Shown: positions 32,688 through 45,772, counted from the first letter of the stretch. The stretch is 64,000 nucleotides of DNA from Drosophila pseudoobscura (GCF_009870125.1 NC_046680.1:10602001-10666000); one strand, 5' to 3'. A program made the numbers and translations. The notes: generated by a model not told the origin, from the letters alone.

Positions 32688-35039
32688 CAGAGATAGAGAG
32701 ATGGGTGCTGATGGGAGATGGTAAGTAAGCTGCGAATTATCTTGATTTGATTCGATTGAATGTGGAGGAGCCATGTCTACTACGAATGTGAGTGCTGGGA
32801 GGGGCCGAGGAGGACCACCGCCCGTAACAGGATGATTCGGCAATTTGCTGGCTGAGTCTTTGCTTTAAATTGTGGTGTTTGGTTTTTGATATGGTTATCA
32901 GGTTTTACCTATATTCACTTATGTTTTTTAATAATCGCTCCCAGTTTTCAGAACTGAAAATGTTTACAAAAATTATATTATCGATGGAAAGAAATTAAAT
33001 TATATTCGTAAAAACTTAAGTGGTTAATCGGTTGGCGGGCGGATAGGCGCAAACAGACAGAGAGACAAAGAGAGAGAGGGGGGGTTGGGCGGTTAGAGGG
33101 AGAGAGAGAGAGATGGTGGCAGTCGAGTGGGCGTTGATCGGGGAGCACACAAGATACAGATACGCTATATGTATATGTATAGATATGTATATCTCTAATA
33201 GTTCTACCCATGCTGGGTGTTTCTAGTTTATTGGGTTGCGTTTCGCTTTTTGTACAATTTGGATTATTTCTGTTTCAAAAATTGGTTTCATGAGCTGCAG
33301 ATTGGCGGGTTCTCTGATTGTTCTACGATACGTTTCACCTCAGCAGCTCGTGAACCAATTTTCTATATTGTTATACACACGAATGCAGTTTTGTGTTTAT
33401 TGTTTGTGTGTTTGTGAGTGGTGTGTGTGTGTGTGAATAATCTGTGTCTATACAAAGGTCAATCCACTTCTCATCCGCGAAATATCCCTGAATACAAACA
33501 AAGGTCCATCTGCGGACTTGTGCAAAAATACTTACGAAGCCGGCGGACTGGGCAGAGCCACCTGGTGTATCTTCCACGTGGCCACAGACACGGAATGCTC
33601 ATCGGACGCATAGCACCGCCACACGGCCTGGATGAGTGTGGCCGCCGGCTGGCGCCGTCGGATCATGTGCTTCTGTCGCTGCTGCTGCTGCACCTTCAGT
33701 GCAAAGCCGCTGCCCAGGATTCCCTGCGGAAGGAAGTCGGTCGGTCGGGTCAGCACAGGAAGCAGGACCCACAAAAACGGGCAAACAGGATGCCATTCAA
33801 TATGGATTATGGACTTACCGCCGGCAGAGCGAAAAACGAGATGCCCAGGAGGGCGCAACAGGAGGCAATCAGCTTGCCCTGCCAGGTGATGGGCACCATG
33901 TCGCCGTAGCCCACCGTGCACAGTGTGATCTGTGGGGATATGTCGGGCGGAATGAGTGATGGTACAGTGGGGGAAGGGAAAGGGGGGGCCTTTGAACCTA
34001 CCACACCCCACCAGAGGGCCTGTGCAAAGTTGCTGAACTTGTCGTTGACATCCTTCTCCCACATGTAGACCAGGAATGATGCAAAGATTAGTCCTAAGAA
34101 TCCTATATACATGGTTGTGATCAGCTCCTGCAAAGCAGACGAATCGGTAAAAATACATGTGCCGTTAGGGGAGGCGTTAGCGGATCGGCCCACCTGTCTG
34201 TGTGCGTATACAACCGAACCGAGGAGCTTCCAGGTGCCTCCGCGACGATCCATGCGCACCATGCGCAGTATCTGAAAGAACCGCAGGCCTCGCAACGCGC
34301 TCGTGGCGAACACCTGGCCCGAAGTGCCCATGCCTAATACTACAATTGAGGCTAAAATGGTGACAATATCTGAAAAGCACACAGAGACCTTGGTCCTCAG
34401 ATAGTCCTTCTTTTAGTCGCTCTCCTGCTCAACTCACCTATAATACAAAATGGTCTCTTTACGAACTTCAGACGCCCCAGGCAGCCCTGGTAGCGCGACC
34501 GGCAGCCCGACGACCATAGTCGGGCACCGAACTCCATCGTAAACCAGATGACAACCAGGATCTCCATCCGAAAGAGAATGTACACGGCGTCGTCCTCGTA
34601 CTCCTTGATGGTGGAAAACACGCTCAGGGCGAGGCATGTGAACACCATCAGGAATCTGGAAGGACAAGGTTACTACCACATCCACTAGGCATCCCCTATC
34701 CGAGCACTTACACCATCACATGGTAAAAGATGGCATGCAGGCCGCGCGGACGCTCCAGGAAGTTGTAGAGGCGACTCTGGAGACGCCGGTAACGAACATC
34801 GCGGCGAGAGCCGCGATTGTAGTTCAGCGGCTTCCCTAGGAGTGACATTCGCGGTTGCAGGTTTCTTTCCGAGTTTGGCCCACCCGGTCTACATTTCCTG
34901 TAAGCGAAGAGAACGAAAGGATCACCATTAACATCAATAGGCATTGAAACCAGTCGCATATATTATTATATATCAGCAAGAAGTACCCCTTGTACCCCCG
35001 GATGTCGTAGAATGCATAAATATCGTTGTCGGGATCCAT
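26670..35039 (-). CDS. KCNQ: KCNQ voltage-gated potassium channel (functional copy, uses copy B 3' exons)
   Basis: Eighteen exons join in frame to 837 residues: 34987-35039, 34712-34897, 34438-34655, 34194-34369, 34002-34127, 33819-33929, 33536-33723, 31494-31687, 29963-30055, 28475-28545, 28287-28371, 28120-28162, 27951-28047, 27533-27883, 27368-27471, 27189-27304, 26818-27032, 26670-26756. S1-S2 are in exon 3. S4 (residues 179-195, [17 protein letters not shown]) has the Gln at the third charge position that is typical of KCNQ. The selectivity filter is TVGYG (258-262). S6 leads to helix A with a calmodulin-binding IQ motif ([10 protein letters not shown], about 320-329), and helices B/C ([30 protein letters not shown], from 473) support subunit assembly. 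It is expected to form a tetrameric, PIP2- and calmodulin-dependent M-type K+ channel in the plasma membrane. The start MDPDND is the first in-frame ATG; extra 5' exons cannot be excluded. Confidence 0.88.
29030..29577 (-). CDS. KCNQ: candidate alternative terminal exon of KCNQ (copy B)
   Basis: After the 29963-30055 exon (phase 1), an acceptor at 29578-29579 (ACTTAG) opens a frame of 182 codons ending in TAG at 29030. It starts with [32 protein letters not shown] and is Ser/Gly-rich with GC-biased third positions, as in real exons here. The next constitutive exon (28475-28545) also joins the 29963 exon in phase without it. If used as a last exon it would give a channel subunit that ends before helix B, the C-terminal assembly region. 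Alternatively only its 5' part is spliced through. Copy A holds the same frame intact at 15405-15952. Confidence 0.5.
30056..31493 (-). other. KCNQ: KCNQ intron containing the right duplication breakpoint
   Basis: Duplicated sequence ends at 31066; unique sequence follows. No coding signal. A MITE-like element sits at 31170-31339 and a TG repeat at about 31364-31384. Confidence 0.6.
31170..31339. mobile_element. MITE-like element in KCNQ intron
   Basis: This 170-bp element starts CAGAGCGTTTTATGG and ends, reverse-complemented, CAGTGCGTTTTGTAG. It has TA immediately on both sides (31168-31169 and 31340-31341), as expected for Tc1/mariner-type target sites. No open reading frame. It lies about 100 bp outside the right end of the tandem duplication. 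Confidence 0.55.
31688..33535 (-). other. KCNQ: KCNQ intron, 1.85 kb, repeat-rich
   Basis: The intron lies between the IQ-motif exon (33536-33723) and the 31494-31687 exon. It contains a GA microsatellite at about 32646-32682, further GA-rich runs near 32334-32360 and 33056-33113, and TG/TATG runs. No further exon is needed: the flanking exons join in phase. Confidence 0.6.
32646..32682. repeat. GA microsatellite
   Basis: An almost uninterrupted (GA)n run lies inside a KCNQ intron. It could bind GAGA factor, but nothing else suggests a regulatory role. Confidence 0.8.
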
Positions 35040-36689
35040 TCTGATCTCATTCCACACCACTTCACTCTCGATCACTCTCAAAACGCTGCTAAAAACACTC
35101 CCGCCACGTCTGATCGCAACGGCACTCGATCCGCAACTCGATCGACGGTTGAGTGAGTCCCCAGTTAAAAAACCTTCTCTTCCTTAACATCGAGACATCC
35201 AAAACCCTCATGTGTAAATTTTATTAATTATCTACATAAACAGTTTTTATTCCACACACCTTGCATTTTATGACCAGGCTAGATCTACGCAGACCTTTAT
35301 TTGATTTTATTTTGATATATACCGTAAAATACCTACAAAACGTTTACATGTATGTACACTGTACGTTGTATATGTATGTATGTAAGTTTGTGGAAGTATA
35401 TTGCACCTCGTCATCAAGCAACTGTCATAAAAATTGGCGGATTTTAGCGTTTTGGGGTCTCTTTCGGTGTGTCTTCGTGGGCGGGTCAGGCTCACTCCAG
35501 TCACGATCTGTCGACTTTGTCTTCGCCCAACGTGCTGCCAAACGATCGCACGTCATTAGCATTGAACGAGTACTCCCATTTTGCGAGCATAGTACTCCCT
35601 CCATAGACAAGGCAAATATGGGAGAGTTTGGCCAACGGTTTGGGGTGTGTGTGCACCTCAATTGGGAAAATTACCAAAGAATCGTGGGAAAGTTCTTACC
35701 AGCTGAGATCTGATTCTTAGGAAATTCTGCACATTAGCAGCTAACTTTGGCAACTGCACTGAGCGAAACGCATGATAAGGCATATGTTATGATGAGTAAT
35801 GAAATGGAATCAGTATTTTATCTCGAAACAGTCCTCTAAAATTAAGCTTGTACTATTAACAATCTTATCTTAGCCTGGAGAGACTCGTAACTAGTATTGT
35901 TTCTTCTACTTGTGCTTCTTTTTACCTTTGAGACAGCTCTTGAGCGAGTTTTTCTAATGGATGCTCGTAAGAATACTGATCCCAGATCTTTTTATGGCTT
36001 ATCTTATTGATCCTAATGGGAAAGATACGAGCAGTTCCCCCACAAAATCGTATGCCTGATTTACTCTCATTCTAAATGGTTAAACAATCAGCACAAAGCA
36101 TTTACTATTCTGCTAACTATATGTGGGAAGCGAAGCAACGGAGAGAGAGCCAGTTCCAAGTTTATTTGGAAACCGCTTTTCAAAGCTCTGACTCGCTCTG
36201 AAAGCTCCCCCGCAACCGTGAGCAGACAAGCACACAAGCACACGGGCAGAGTGTCGTGACCCTTTGTGTGCGTTTGTTTTGATTCTGCACTGAACTGAGT
36301 CACAGTCATATCTTAGGCCCCCAAAAAGTACTCCTCTCTCCAATCGACGACACCATCATTTGGGGCATTGTTAAGTGCAGAGCAGAGACGGGTAGGAAGT
36401 TTTTGTAAAATTTTTTAATGCATTTTTTATGGGCTTAGGTTAGGCAGTAATTAAAATATTTGTATGTATGTATGTATGTGTGTATGTGCACCTTGTAATG
36501 CTTGCTTGGCCGCCTATGAATGTATTGTATTTACAGTAGCTTGTCGGGGGAGAACCGAGAATATAATGATAGAAATAAACGTACATTAAATATAAATGGT
36601 TCATATATGGTTGTGTATCCGCAATGACACAAGATCACAAGTTGTAGCACCAGGCCGGGCCTCCTTTCGTTCGTTCCGCTGCATCCCCA
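35040..36689 (-). other. intergenic, upstream of KCNQ and downstream of mulet
   Basis: This 1.65-kb stretch separates the KCNQ start codon (35039) from the mulet stop (36690), both genes on the minus strand. It should include a KCNQ 5' leader or promoter and the mulet 3' UTR. I see no clear TATA box or coding exon. A TATG microsatellite lies at about 36464-36482. Confidence 0.5.
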
Positions 36690-38090
36690 TCACTTCTTGG
36701 CGTCGATGATGATCTCATCGCCCGACTGGATGTTGTAGCTGTACAGCTTCTTGTTGGGGAAGCGCATCTCCTCGGGCCCGAACTCCTTGTAGTCCTGGTC
36801 CAGGTAGAAGAGGCGCATCTTGTTGGGCGGCAGGTTGACCAACTTCTCCAGTTTGGCCTTCAGGTCGTTCACCGTCAGATATATGTCCACAAATCGGCTC
36901 TCGCGCAACTCGCCATAGTTGAAGATGACCTTGACGCGTTTGTCCGGCTTCAGGCTGACATCGACCAGGGGGTCTAGCTTTCCGTGCACCTGGAGCAGCT
37001 CCTTGTACCGGGCCGGGCGCTCGGCCTCCGGCTTGTCCATATAGTGACGGACGAAGGCGCGCTCTGCATCGATGCGCTCGTCCGTGCCGATCTTGCCACC
37101 GCCGTTAAGCATCTCCACGTTGGGCAGCCGGGCTATCAGCAGCTGACGTCGCTCGTGCTCTGTGCACTCCAGATTCTCCCACAGCGGCCAGTGCTTGACC
37201 CGGAGGTTCTGCAGCTGCTGGAATTTGGCCAGCTCGTCGATGGCACTCCAGCAATTGAGCTGAGCGGAGCTCAGATTCAGCAGCTTGAGGCTGGGGAAGT
37301 ACTTGTGGGAGTCGCAGTCCCGGCTCTCCTCGGCCTGCAGCGACCGGATGGGACAGTCGGCCAGGACCAGGGCCTCCAGGTTGGGGAAGAGACGCCCCAG
37401 CCGACATATCTCCTGCCAGTGCTCGATGGGATTGCCTGTGAAATGCAGTGTCTTCAGGGCGGGATGGGCTTTGGTGATTCTCCTCTTCTCCTTCGGGCAG
37501 TCGCACTGGCCGGCCTCACCATCCTCCTGCAGTCGTCGCTCCGCCTCCTCGGCGTCGATCAGGACATTCGTGTAGTTGTTCAGACTCAGGTGCAGCTCCT
37601 GCAGCACCGGCAGGTTCTGGAGCAGCGCGTCCACGCACTGCCAGTCCAGGTAGGTGCCGTTGAGCACCAGACTCTTCAGGTTGATGACAGGAGCCTCCGC
37701 CAGGGTTCTGAGCGGACTGCCCAACTGGTTCTTGCTAAGGTTGAGGAACTCGATGCGCGGCATGTGCTTCAGGATGTTGAACACCTCCTGCCAGTCGCTG
37801 AGCTTGTTCTGGGCCAGGTCCAGCTCCCGCACGCGCTGGCACTTCTCCTGGATGCTCTCGAAGTCGCCCGCCGAATCAATGTCGCAGTCGTTCAGCACAA
37901 GCAGTGCAGGCACGCTGGTCAGGGGCGAGAGGCGCGGAATGAAGATGGAGAACTCCATCCGCCCGCCGCACTTGGTCACCGTAAAGTCGTTGGGCAGGTC
38001 CGCGCGCTTGTGCAGCTCCGGCTCGTGGGCGTTCTCGAACTCGCACTCCGAGAAGTACTTGCGCTCCAGCGCCTCCAGCAACGAGGGCAT
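36690..38090 (-). CDS. mlt: mulet / tubulin-folding cofactor E-like protein
   Basis: This is a single-exon CDS of 466 residues. I start at MPSLLEALERKYFSECEFE (ATG 38088-38090); the frame extends only 13 codons upstream without another ATG. Leucine-rich repeats occupy the middle (LNDCDIDSAGDF, LDLAQNKLSDW, LNLSKNQLGSPL, LHLSLNNYT, LHFTGNPIEHW, LNLSSAQLN), and the C-terminal ~80 residues (VKVIFNYGELRESRFVDIYLTVNDLKAKLE..DEIIIDAKK) form a ubiquitin-like domain. The N-terminal CAP-Gly domain of true cofactor E is missing, which marks the TBCE-like (TBCEL) subfamily. Family members bind and destabilise tubulin. In D. melanogaster the homologue mulet is needed for removal of microtubules during spermatid individualisation. 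A long open frame on the opposite strand is only the shadow of this GC-biased gene. Confidence 0.9.
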   Translation of the reverse strand: MPSLLEALERKYFSECEFENAHEPELHKRADLPNDFTVTKCGGRMEFSIFIPRLSPLTSVPALLVLNDCDIDSAGDFESIQEKCQRVRELDLAQNKLSDWQEVFNILKHMPRIEFLNLSKNQLGSPLRTLAEAPVINLKSLVLNGTYLDWQCVDALLQNLPVLQELHLSLNNYTNVLIDAEEAERRLQEDGEAGQCDCPKEKRRITKAHPALKTLHFTGNPIEHWQEICRLGRLFPNLEALVLADCPIRSLQAEESRDCDSHKYFPSLKLLNLSSAQLNCWSAIDELAKFQQLQNLRVKHWPLWENLECTEHERRQLLIARLPNVEMLNGGGKIGTDERIDAERAFVRHYMDKPEAERPARYKELLQVHGKLDPLVDVSLKPDKRVKVIFNYGELRESRFVDIYLTVNDLKAKLEKLVNLPPNKMRLFYLDQDYKEFGPEEMRFPNKKLYSYNIQSGDEIIIDAKK

Positions 38091-41000
38091 TTTGATGCTG
38101 TTGCTGCTCTGGCTGCCAGGCACTTGCAATTATGTAAATTTCTTGAATCGGGCAGCTTCTGTGGCTTCTTTAGACTCTTCTCATCCAAAGCGTTGCAGAT
38201 TTCGCCTATTGATTTTCAGCTCTCATTTATTTCTATATTTGCCTCAAAACTGCTTTTGTCTGTGTGATGCAATCCACTTTTGCGCAGTTGCAGTCTTCAT
38301 TGATTTTAAACAAATTATTGCGCACGTTTCGCGTTTGTTGTAATTGCGCACTTAGTTGAGTCTTTTTCTGTGGTCTGTGGATGGAGCCAAAGATTCGTAA
38401 CAAAGAAACCAAAAGTGCGTGCAAGCACAGTTACTAATTCCAGTCCAGTCCGCGACGGACAAAGCCAGGGGTCTCCAATGGGCCAATGGGTCTGGTCGGG
38501 TCTGGTCTGGTCTGTCTCTCTCCGCTGCTGGCCTTAGATGCGTTTTCCCTTCGCTTAACCTTTGTTTCTGTTTTTGTTGCTGTAGCTGTAGCTGTAGCTG
38601 TAGTTGCTTCCTCTCTGGTCGCGTCCCGTGTCGTCGATGTCCGCTCGCAGTGCCACCAAATGTTCAAATGAATCCACCAACCACTGAGAAGAGAACCACC
38701 ACGCGAACTCCAACAAGCAGTCGACGTGTGTGTACGTGAGTCTCTGTGTGTGTGTGAGTGGTCGTGCTGTATTCCGATTCTGGCCTGTTCAGTGCTGCTT
38801 TTGTGTGTAGGTCGCTCGACATGCGCACAGGGGCGGCTGCAGTTGCTCTCGGGTGCCGCGAACAATTTAGAATTTGGTGTTGCTCGAGCTCAAAAGTGCA
38901 CAATAAGTTCTCGTCGTATTCAACTATGTTTCTAATAAGACAAGAACCTACATATATATAAATTTCGAAGAGGCCAGGAATACTTAAACAGGGACACTAT
39001 TCTCCCGACGACTGTGTATTGTTTGTGAATTTAGCCTAGCCCCAGTTTAGGGCCCCGTAGTCGGCGCTGTCTGCCTGTTTCTCATGTAAATGCTCTGACA
39101 GCGACCTTGCCGATAAAAATAAATATGCTCAATTACGAAATTTGTTTCAAACCGAAAACACAAATTATTTGTTTGACTGCTTTCGCTTTTTGGGGCACAA
39201 ATAGAATACAGAGCAGAGCAGAGCAGAATATTATTGAAAATACACATTTATAATGACCTTGTCCCATGCACTTGGCAGCGGCCCTAGCAAAATATTCTGG
39301 CAGCTGTCAAATTGGGCGCGAGGCCCTCCATCGAAAGTGAGTTCGCCTCTGTGGAGCTGTGAGGAAAACCAGTTATAAAGTCAATGGTCATGCCACAGTA
39401 GGTACCCCGTACAAGTGACAGGTTACACGCTACTTCTCGCCGTTGATTTTGATTGACAGTCGCAATTGCAAATGGGGCGAACTGCAAATATTCATAAGTA
39501 CTTCTAAATTTATTTGTCCTTGGCTCTCATATGGGATTACATGTGTATCAGTCGCTGAGGTTACCGTAACCACTCAATGGGGTTTCACTTTGCCGACAGC
39601 TTGAAAGGTGCGCAATAAATAAGCCATCCATAGGAAGAGCGAGAGAGATAGAGTGCGAGTGCGAGAGAAGTGAAGAGAGAGCGCGCGCGCCAATTTACAA
39701 AGCTCTCGCGCACACAGCTGTGCTTTGTTGTCTCGCCACTAATGCTGTTTCCACATGCAAACACGTACATTAGAGTGTAAGGGGTTGACAGGGGAAGGAA
39801 ATGAATGGGGTCTCATATGTTTGTTTGCTCTTAGAAATAAAATTACGCAGCACTTTGCAGAGCACAGCTGATTGTGTTTGGCCAGGAAAGCTCCTCTGCC
39901 TCTTGCTCTGCCACTCCGTTGATGGTGCCGTGAGCTTTCACGCCATGTGCAGTGCATTCCATCGACCCAAACAGATGGCAGCACTGGCAGGCAGGCGTCG
40001 ATTGTCATTGTTGTAGATGGGCTTTTTTTCTGGCGTTGGGGGGCGTTATAAATTTGATTTGCACAAAGCGTACCGTTTGATGCCTAACTGCTACGAAGGT
40101 TTTGTTGTTGCCACCGCTACGCTCTGCTGAAGTCAATTTGCAAATATTTCGCTGTGCACACATCCATAAATATGGCTCATAGATAAATGTATTTGTACAC
40201 CCACACTGGTGCACCCAAATCTACGGGCAATATCTTGGACTGACAGCTTGTTGCAAATTGCTGAATACCTGAGCAGGGTTCAATCAGTTTTATCAACAAT
40301 GTTGTTCATTTTGTTCCACCCCCCTCTCTCAGCCCACTCACAGTTTGATATCCTGCGAAAAATTTCAGGCTGGGGGATGGACTAGTGAAATTCCTGTATC
40401 TTTAGAGGGGAAGAATCCCCGATTTACCTTCAGTACCTCTTCGGGGATGACGGCTCTGAAATATGTAGTTCGGAAAGTTTTTTATTGGCTCTGCACTCGA
40501 AAACAAGTTGAAGGGGAATGCTATTGGTTTGAGAATGTTGTTCCTCCTTCAATACTTGGAGACTTAGAAGGAATACCTTTGGTAATTCCAATTTGCCAGA
40601 TAGGAACACTGCTTTGGTATTTATTATAGACATGAAGGAAGACAATTCCCGTGGTATTATTTGCCAATAATATTCTAAGCTGCCAAAATGTAATCAAAGA
40701 TCTCCCCTATTCCCCATGGTTCTATGAGGAAAATCTACTAGCATCCTTGTGACGTGAGAGCCCCGTTTTACCAGATTTGATCCGATTGATGGTGCTTTTA
40801 ACCCCAGAAGTCAATCACTTAAGTATGAATCAACCTGTCCCCAAGACAGATGCGGATTCATTCGAGCATCTATCAAGCCATCAATTATGTCGTCGAACCA
40901 CATCGCTCATTAGCTCTTTGTACACTAGAGTACATGCATACACACAAATAAGCGCATGTGTGTGCAGATATAGCCGCCCGGCATATCCCCTCCACCCAGA

Positions 41001-44000
41001 AGGGGGACTTTCTTTCTATATTTAACCAAAATCGTTTGGAATTTTGCTTCTAAGCTAGTCGGCATTTCATACATACAAACGTATGAGCATTTCAAAAATA
41101 TATATAATTTCTGCTGCTGTTTTTGCTGTTGTTGGTTCTGGGCGTCGGGTTTTTCCCCGTCTCTCCTTCAACCGACAAAGCAGGGCAACAAATAAGCCAT
41201 TTGTCAATATAATTTTCATTTGTCATGGGTCAGGGCTTCCAGCGACTTTTCACCGCTGACAGGGCTCGACACCGGCTCACTCCTGGACCACAGATCAACA
41301 TCATATATCATGTAGAATTTATTATTTTCTGATCTACACATACGTATAGTATGCCCGTTGATTTGATTTTATTGGGTTTATTATTTCCACGAAGATGAAT
41401 GGATGCGTTTTCGTGTAATTAGGAACTCTCGGCTGTTGTTGTTTTGCAGCGATATAAATATTTCTTTATTGCTGGTGGATTGTTTACATGTGGGGCATGT
41501 ACAAAGGCCCAGTATAATCCATCCCATACCATCGAAATTTCGAATCGATTGCGTCAATAAATGCAAAAACTAAAATCTAGCTGCCCGGCGGCACTGCCAC
41601 TGTTGTTGCCACTGTTCTTGCCTGCTGCTCGTAAAGTTCTAAAAATTGTTCGGGTGTCTGCGACGTTTAACGACTTTAAGCAGAATGGCACACCAGAACC
41701 TCAGAGAGCATAAACACACTGTCGAGATGCTAGATGGACCAGTACCTCCCTGCTTTGCCCTGCTTTTCCCTGCTTTGTCTTTGTCTCGGTGAAAGTCTAG
41801 ACAGTTTTTGAATTATTGCACCTTAACCACCAACGTTGTTAACAGCATCTCTGTGTCTGGGCCCTGGAATCGGCTGAAGCCCTGCGTATGAGTAATTTCG
41901 TTATTATGATCCGCCCTGTGCCGCATTTCAAATGAGGTCTGCGAGACCGTTTTAGCGGCTTTGAAATACGTCTGAGAGGTCGGTCGGTGACATATTTCTC
42001 CGATGGGAAACTTTGCTCGTAAGTTCTGTGAGAAATCGCAGAGTGACAGGCGAATCGAACAATAATAAAAACTTTTTTGGCGATAAGGAGAACAAAAAAT
42101 TGTTTAAATGATTGACTGTTGACTGTTGGGTATTTTTGCTATTGCTGTTGCTGGAACGGCGCTGACAAGCCAATATTCAGTTTATTGCCTTCCCGTCCCA
42201 TGACTTTCCCGCTGCTCGATAAGAATTTTCAGTTTTTAACTCAATTTTTACCCTGTGGCTTTTATGGTTGCCAGCTTCACGCTTCGACTAATTCTGTTTC
42301 GCACGCCGCGCCGGGAGTGGCATGGTGTGGCGTGGGGCATGGTGAGGCGTGGGGCATGGGACACTGTCAACTAGCGTTAATTTAATATGCAACATTTGCA
42401 CTTTTCGGTCAGCTGCCTCCTCACGAAACACCAGACAGACGCAGAAGCGCAACCGCGCACTGCCATGCCCTCGAACCCACTCGATCTGGGGTTCATCGGT
42501 TACGCTATCGGTGGCGGTGTCATGTTCTGCGAGCAGCCCTGTTGCCTGCCGGCTCTCTGTGGGCCAGCACCGACCCAGCAGATTGCCTTGACAGCGAAAA
42601 TAGCAATCTACGTGATGCATTTTGGCTGGTCTGCCGAGCGGTGGAGGTGGTGGTGGCAACGGGATTCCGATTCGGAGTGGCGAGGCTTGTGTGATAAGAA
42701 CAAATTGTGCACAGTTTCTGTCCACAGTCAACATTTATTCACATCTATAAAACGTTACGCTACGTACATTGGGGAGCTTAAGCGGGGAAATTTAAATGTG
42801 AATTAATTATTCAATAGCTGGAGACCCGGGGACCTACAGAAGCTTAAAGTACGGCGGAACATAAAGTTTGGTCTTAAATTGAAATCAAACAACCTCATTG
42901 CTAATACATATTCGTATGTACACAAGTCCATTTATAGCTCTTCTGTTGCCATTCTTTAGCATCCCTTTACTTTGGAATCCTAAGAATATCTGCATAAAAT
43001 AATCCCATGGATGTTTTGCTTATTGAAATTTCGCTGTTGCCTTGCCAAAGGATTTCACTTGCTTGGCTGCACTCTTACTCTCAGTCTCTGTTCCTGCCTC
43101 TGCTACTGTATCTCTGTCTCGTTCTGTTATCGGAGAAGCTTAAAGAAACATTTTTATGGCCATAATATTCGGCTTAGTCCCCGTACTCATTGCCTTGTGT
43201 GGGGGCGGTTGGGCGCTGGTGCCCGTATGGGTTCCGGGAAGAGCTTGCAGATATTGTCTGGCAATGGAATGCTTAATACAAAAGTCAAGTTGATTGTTCT
43301 GAAAGTAGTACTACACATATATGTAACTGAATCATTTGTGGGATGGTGGTGGGGGGTTGCGAGGGAGAAGTTCTCCCGGCTCATTACCAGGATATTACCA
43401 GTCTTCCCACGGCGGGCGGTGGTGTGTCGTGCCTGGTGGGGTCAAGCCAATGGCAAACAGAATTATTCATAACATAGCCCCCATAGCCACCATTGAGGTG
43501 AGATAGGCTTTGCTGTGCTCGGCTGCGAAGGCCTCTACGGTAAGTATCGGTTTTGTTGGGGCTGGGCGTGCAATTAATTTGCTGGCAATAATGAAATCTA
43601 GGACAAAATGTTGGCACAAGGAACATCGTTGACAGTTGACTGCCTGCGTCCCGTCTCTCTCCCCCACCTCCCCCACTCCCCCCTCGATGTGGAAACAGTT
43701 GTTTCTCTGTACCGGGCTCTCGCTTGTAGCATTCAATGAAATGAAATTATTTGCCAGCTGTTGGAATGTGTGTGAGTGGTGCTAAGGAAGGGGCCTTTCC
43801 ATGGCCTACATAGCACAGGAGGACAGAAACAGAAGGAGAAACAGAGTTGCCAATGTGTCGGTGTTGGCAACACATCGCGCGCCTCCCCCACCCCCCCCAT
43901 CGTTCACATGCTCTCCTCCAGATCTGCATATCAATTGCCGGCAGCCTCAGACGGGGACTCGAAAGCGTCATAGATTATATCCCACTCGCCACCCATTCAC

Positions 44001-45000
44001 CCCGCCCAACCCCCAGCCATACCATGAACTCTGCCCCCAGTGCACGGTGTTCGCTCTGTTGCCGAGCTGTTTGTTTTTCATCTGGGCCATGTTTTTAATC
44101 AAACTAAAATACCTGGCAACGCCAACAGGAGCAGAGCCCCTCCCCTCTGATTCGTTCAAGGATAATCGAGGAGTCTGGGGGAATGCTCAGTTCTATTTTG
44201 CTCTTTTATATTTTGATTGAATTGAAAGCGAGTCGCAGGGAGTTGATATACGACAGATGGTTCCCATGAAATGTACATGGAATGATGATGCGAGATATAT
44301 AATATTTCATGTACAGCAAAAGGAGTTCCAAAATCCAGCTTCAAGACTAATTATTGAGACGGTCCGTAGATAAAGCCAATCAGAGATAGAAAAACTAATT
44401 ATCTAAGCATCTATTATAAAAGAAACTCAGGATAGCTCTGACAGATGGTATCTTTAAGCTGTTTTTGGGGGATCATCCCACCGAAATTCAAATTTATTGC
44501 TTCAGTTTTATCTGAAATTTTTCATCATAAATTCTCCAGTCTATGACAGACATCGCCAGCAGTTTTCATTGTTTTATTTTCGTTAGAATATGCTATTTCC
44601 AAAAGAATTATTTCCATCCATCTGAACTGCGTAAATAATTGAAATTCCGACAGGAAGGATCCGAGTGCCGATTCAATAGTTGATAATCGATGGGAGTTTG
44701 TATTTTTATGCATCAAAAAATGGCACTCGACTGCGAGCAGTTCATTTGATCTGTGAAGGAGTCAAAGAGTCAAGGAGTCAATGTGGCAAGCTGTCGGAAG
44801 CAAAAGCGAGTTTCCCCAACACACCCCGAGTCAATGTGTCAGATCTAATTCCCCGGTAACATAGACCTTGATTACCCTGCAGAGTACACCCATTACAGGG
44901 AGGAGGGGCCCCATCTTCTCTAACTACTGTGGCCTAATCCTTTGGCCTTCGTTCCAGACAGCCGCCTCGCCTCGCCTCGCCTCGCCTCTCCTTTTGACCC
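38091..45000. other. gene-free region, first part
   Basis: It includes the mulet 5' leader near 38091-38420. Further right I find no exon with splice-flanked, GC-biased coding sequence. Simple repeats: GCTGTA near 38580-38605, GA/CG-rich runs near 39640-39690, CGCCT repeat near 44965-44987. Open frames here are short or low complexity. Confidence 0.5.
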
Positions 45001-45414
45001 GTTTTGATGGCGTTTGACACTGATTGGACCTGCAATGGCGACACTGGATAATGACGTTGTCGGATGCCGTGCCAAAAAGTTATCAATGAATCACTCTAAG
45101 TGCGCTAATTTGCCCAGCGCCATAAGCCCGGCCATTATTTGCATATTCCCCATCTGTTGGCTTTTGTTTGTCGATTTAAATTTAAGATCTTAATGCTATT
45201 GTTGCTGCTGTTGGTTTCTGGCTGTTGCTGTACTTGTTGATGCCTTTCATCAATCAAATGTCCGCGGCTCAGTCGTCTCTTTGGGAGCAACAACAGTTGA
45301 GAATTTATTGTAATTTGTTTGAACAGCTGGCAAAGGCGGCCATCACACGGAGGCAGGAGGCAGCTTTTGTTTGGCCAGAGATTAGTCAGGCTGGTCCTGC
45401 CCCTCCTCCTTCTC

Positions 45415-45470
45415 GAGTCCAGTCGCGAGTCCCGAGTCCCGTGTTCCGTGTCCCGACTCCCGAGTCTCGT
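45415..45470. repeat. CCCGAGT minisatellite
   Basis: Imperfect tandem units of GTCCCGAGTCCCGAGT type, varying to GTGTCCCG. No coding meaning seen. Confidence 0.6.
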
Positions 45471-45772
45471 GTACGTGCGGACACGCAAAAATTGCAGAGC
45501 CCTGTCTCAACTAATGATAATTACATTCGACGTGGCCTTCGCACTGGGGGCGGCGTGGAGTGGCCGTGGCAGGGCGTGGGAGGTTGGTCCTTTAAGCCGC
45601 TTTAAGCATTAAGGCCAACACCTCCCGCGACACCTATTTATATATAAGCCACCGCCTGCGACATCCCCGACTTGAAGCAGCAGGCTTAATTTTAATTATC
45701 GCCAAATTGCGTTACATTCACAGCAGGACACAGAGAGCAATTATTCTAGACATAAATTCATCGATGCAAGTA

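Noticed and set aside
34836..35081. KCNQ N-terminus starting upstream at a TTG and running through to [14 protein letters not shown]
   Set aside because: The upstream start is not ATG, and the region after GYKG is an 89-bp intron (GTACTT..TTACAG) that joins KCRPGGPN in phase.
36984..38267. Open frame of 427 codons on the plus strand
   Set aside because: It is the antisense shadow of the mulet/TBCE-like gene, whose strong GC third-position bias removes stops on the other strand. The translation has no recognisable domain.
42387..42806. 139-codon open frame on the plus strand with hydrophobic segments
   Set aside because: No codon bias like the real genes and no splice context; contains Trp/Arg runs from a GGTGGTGG repeat.
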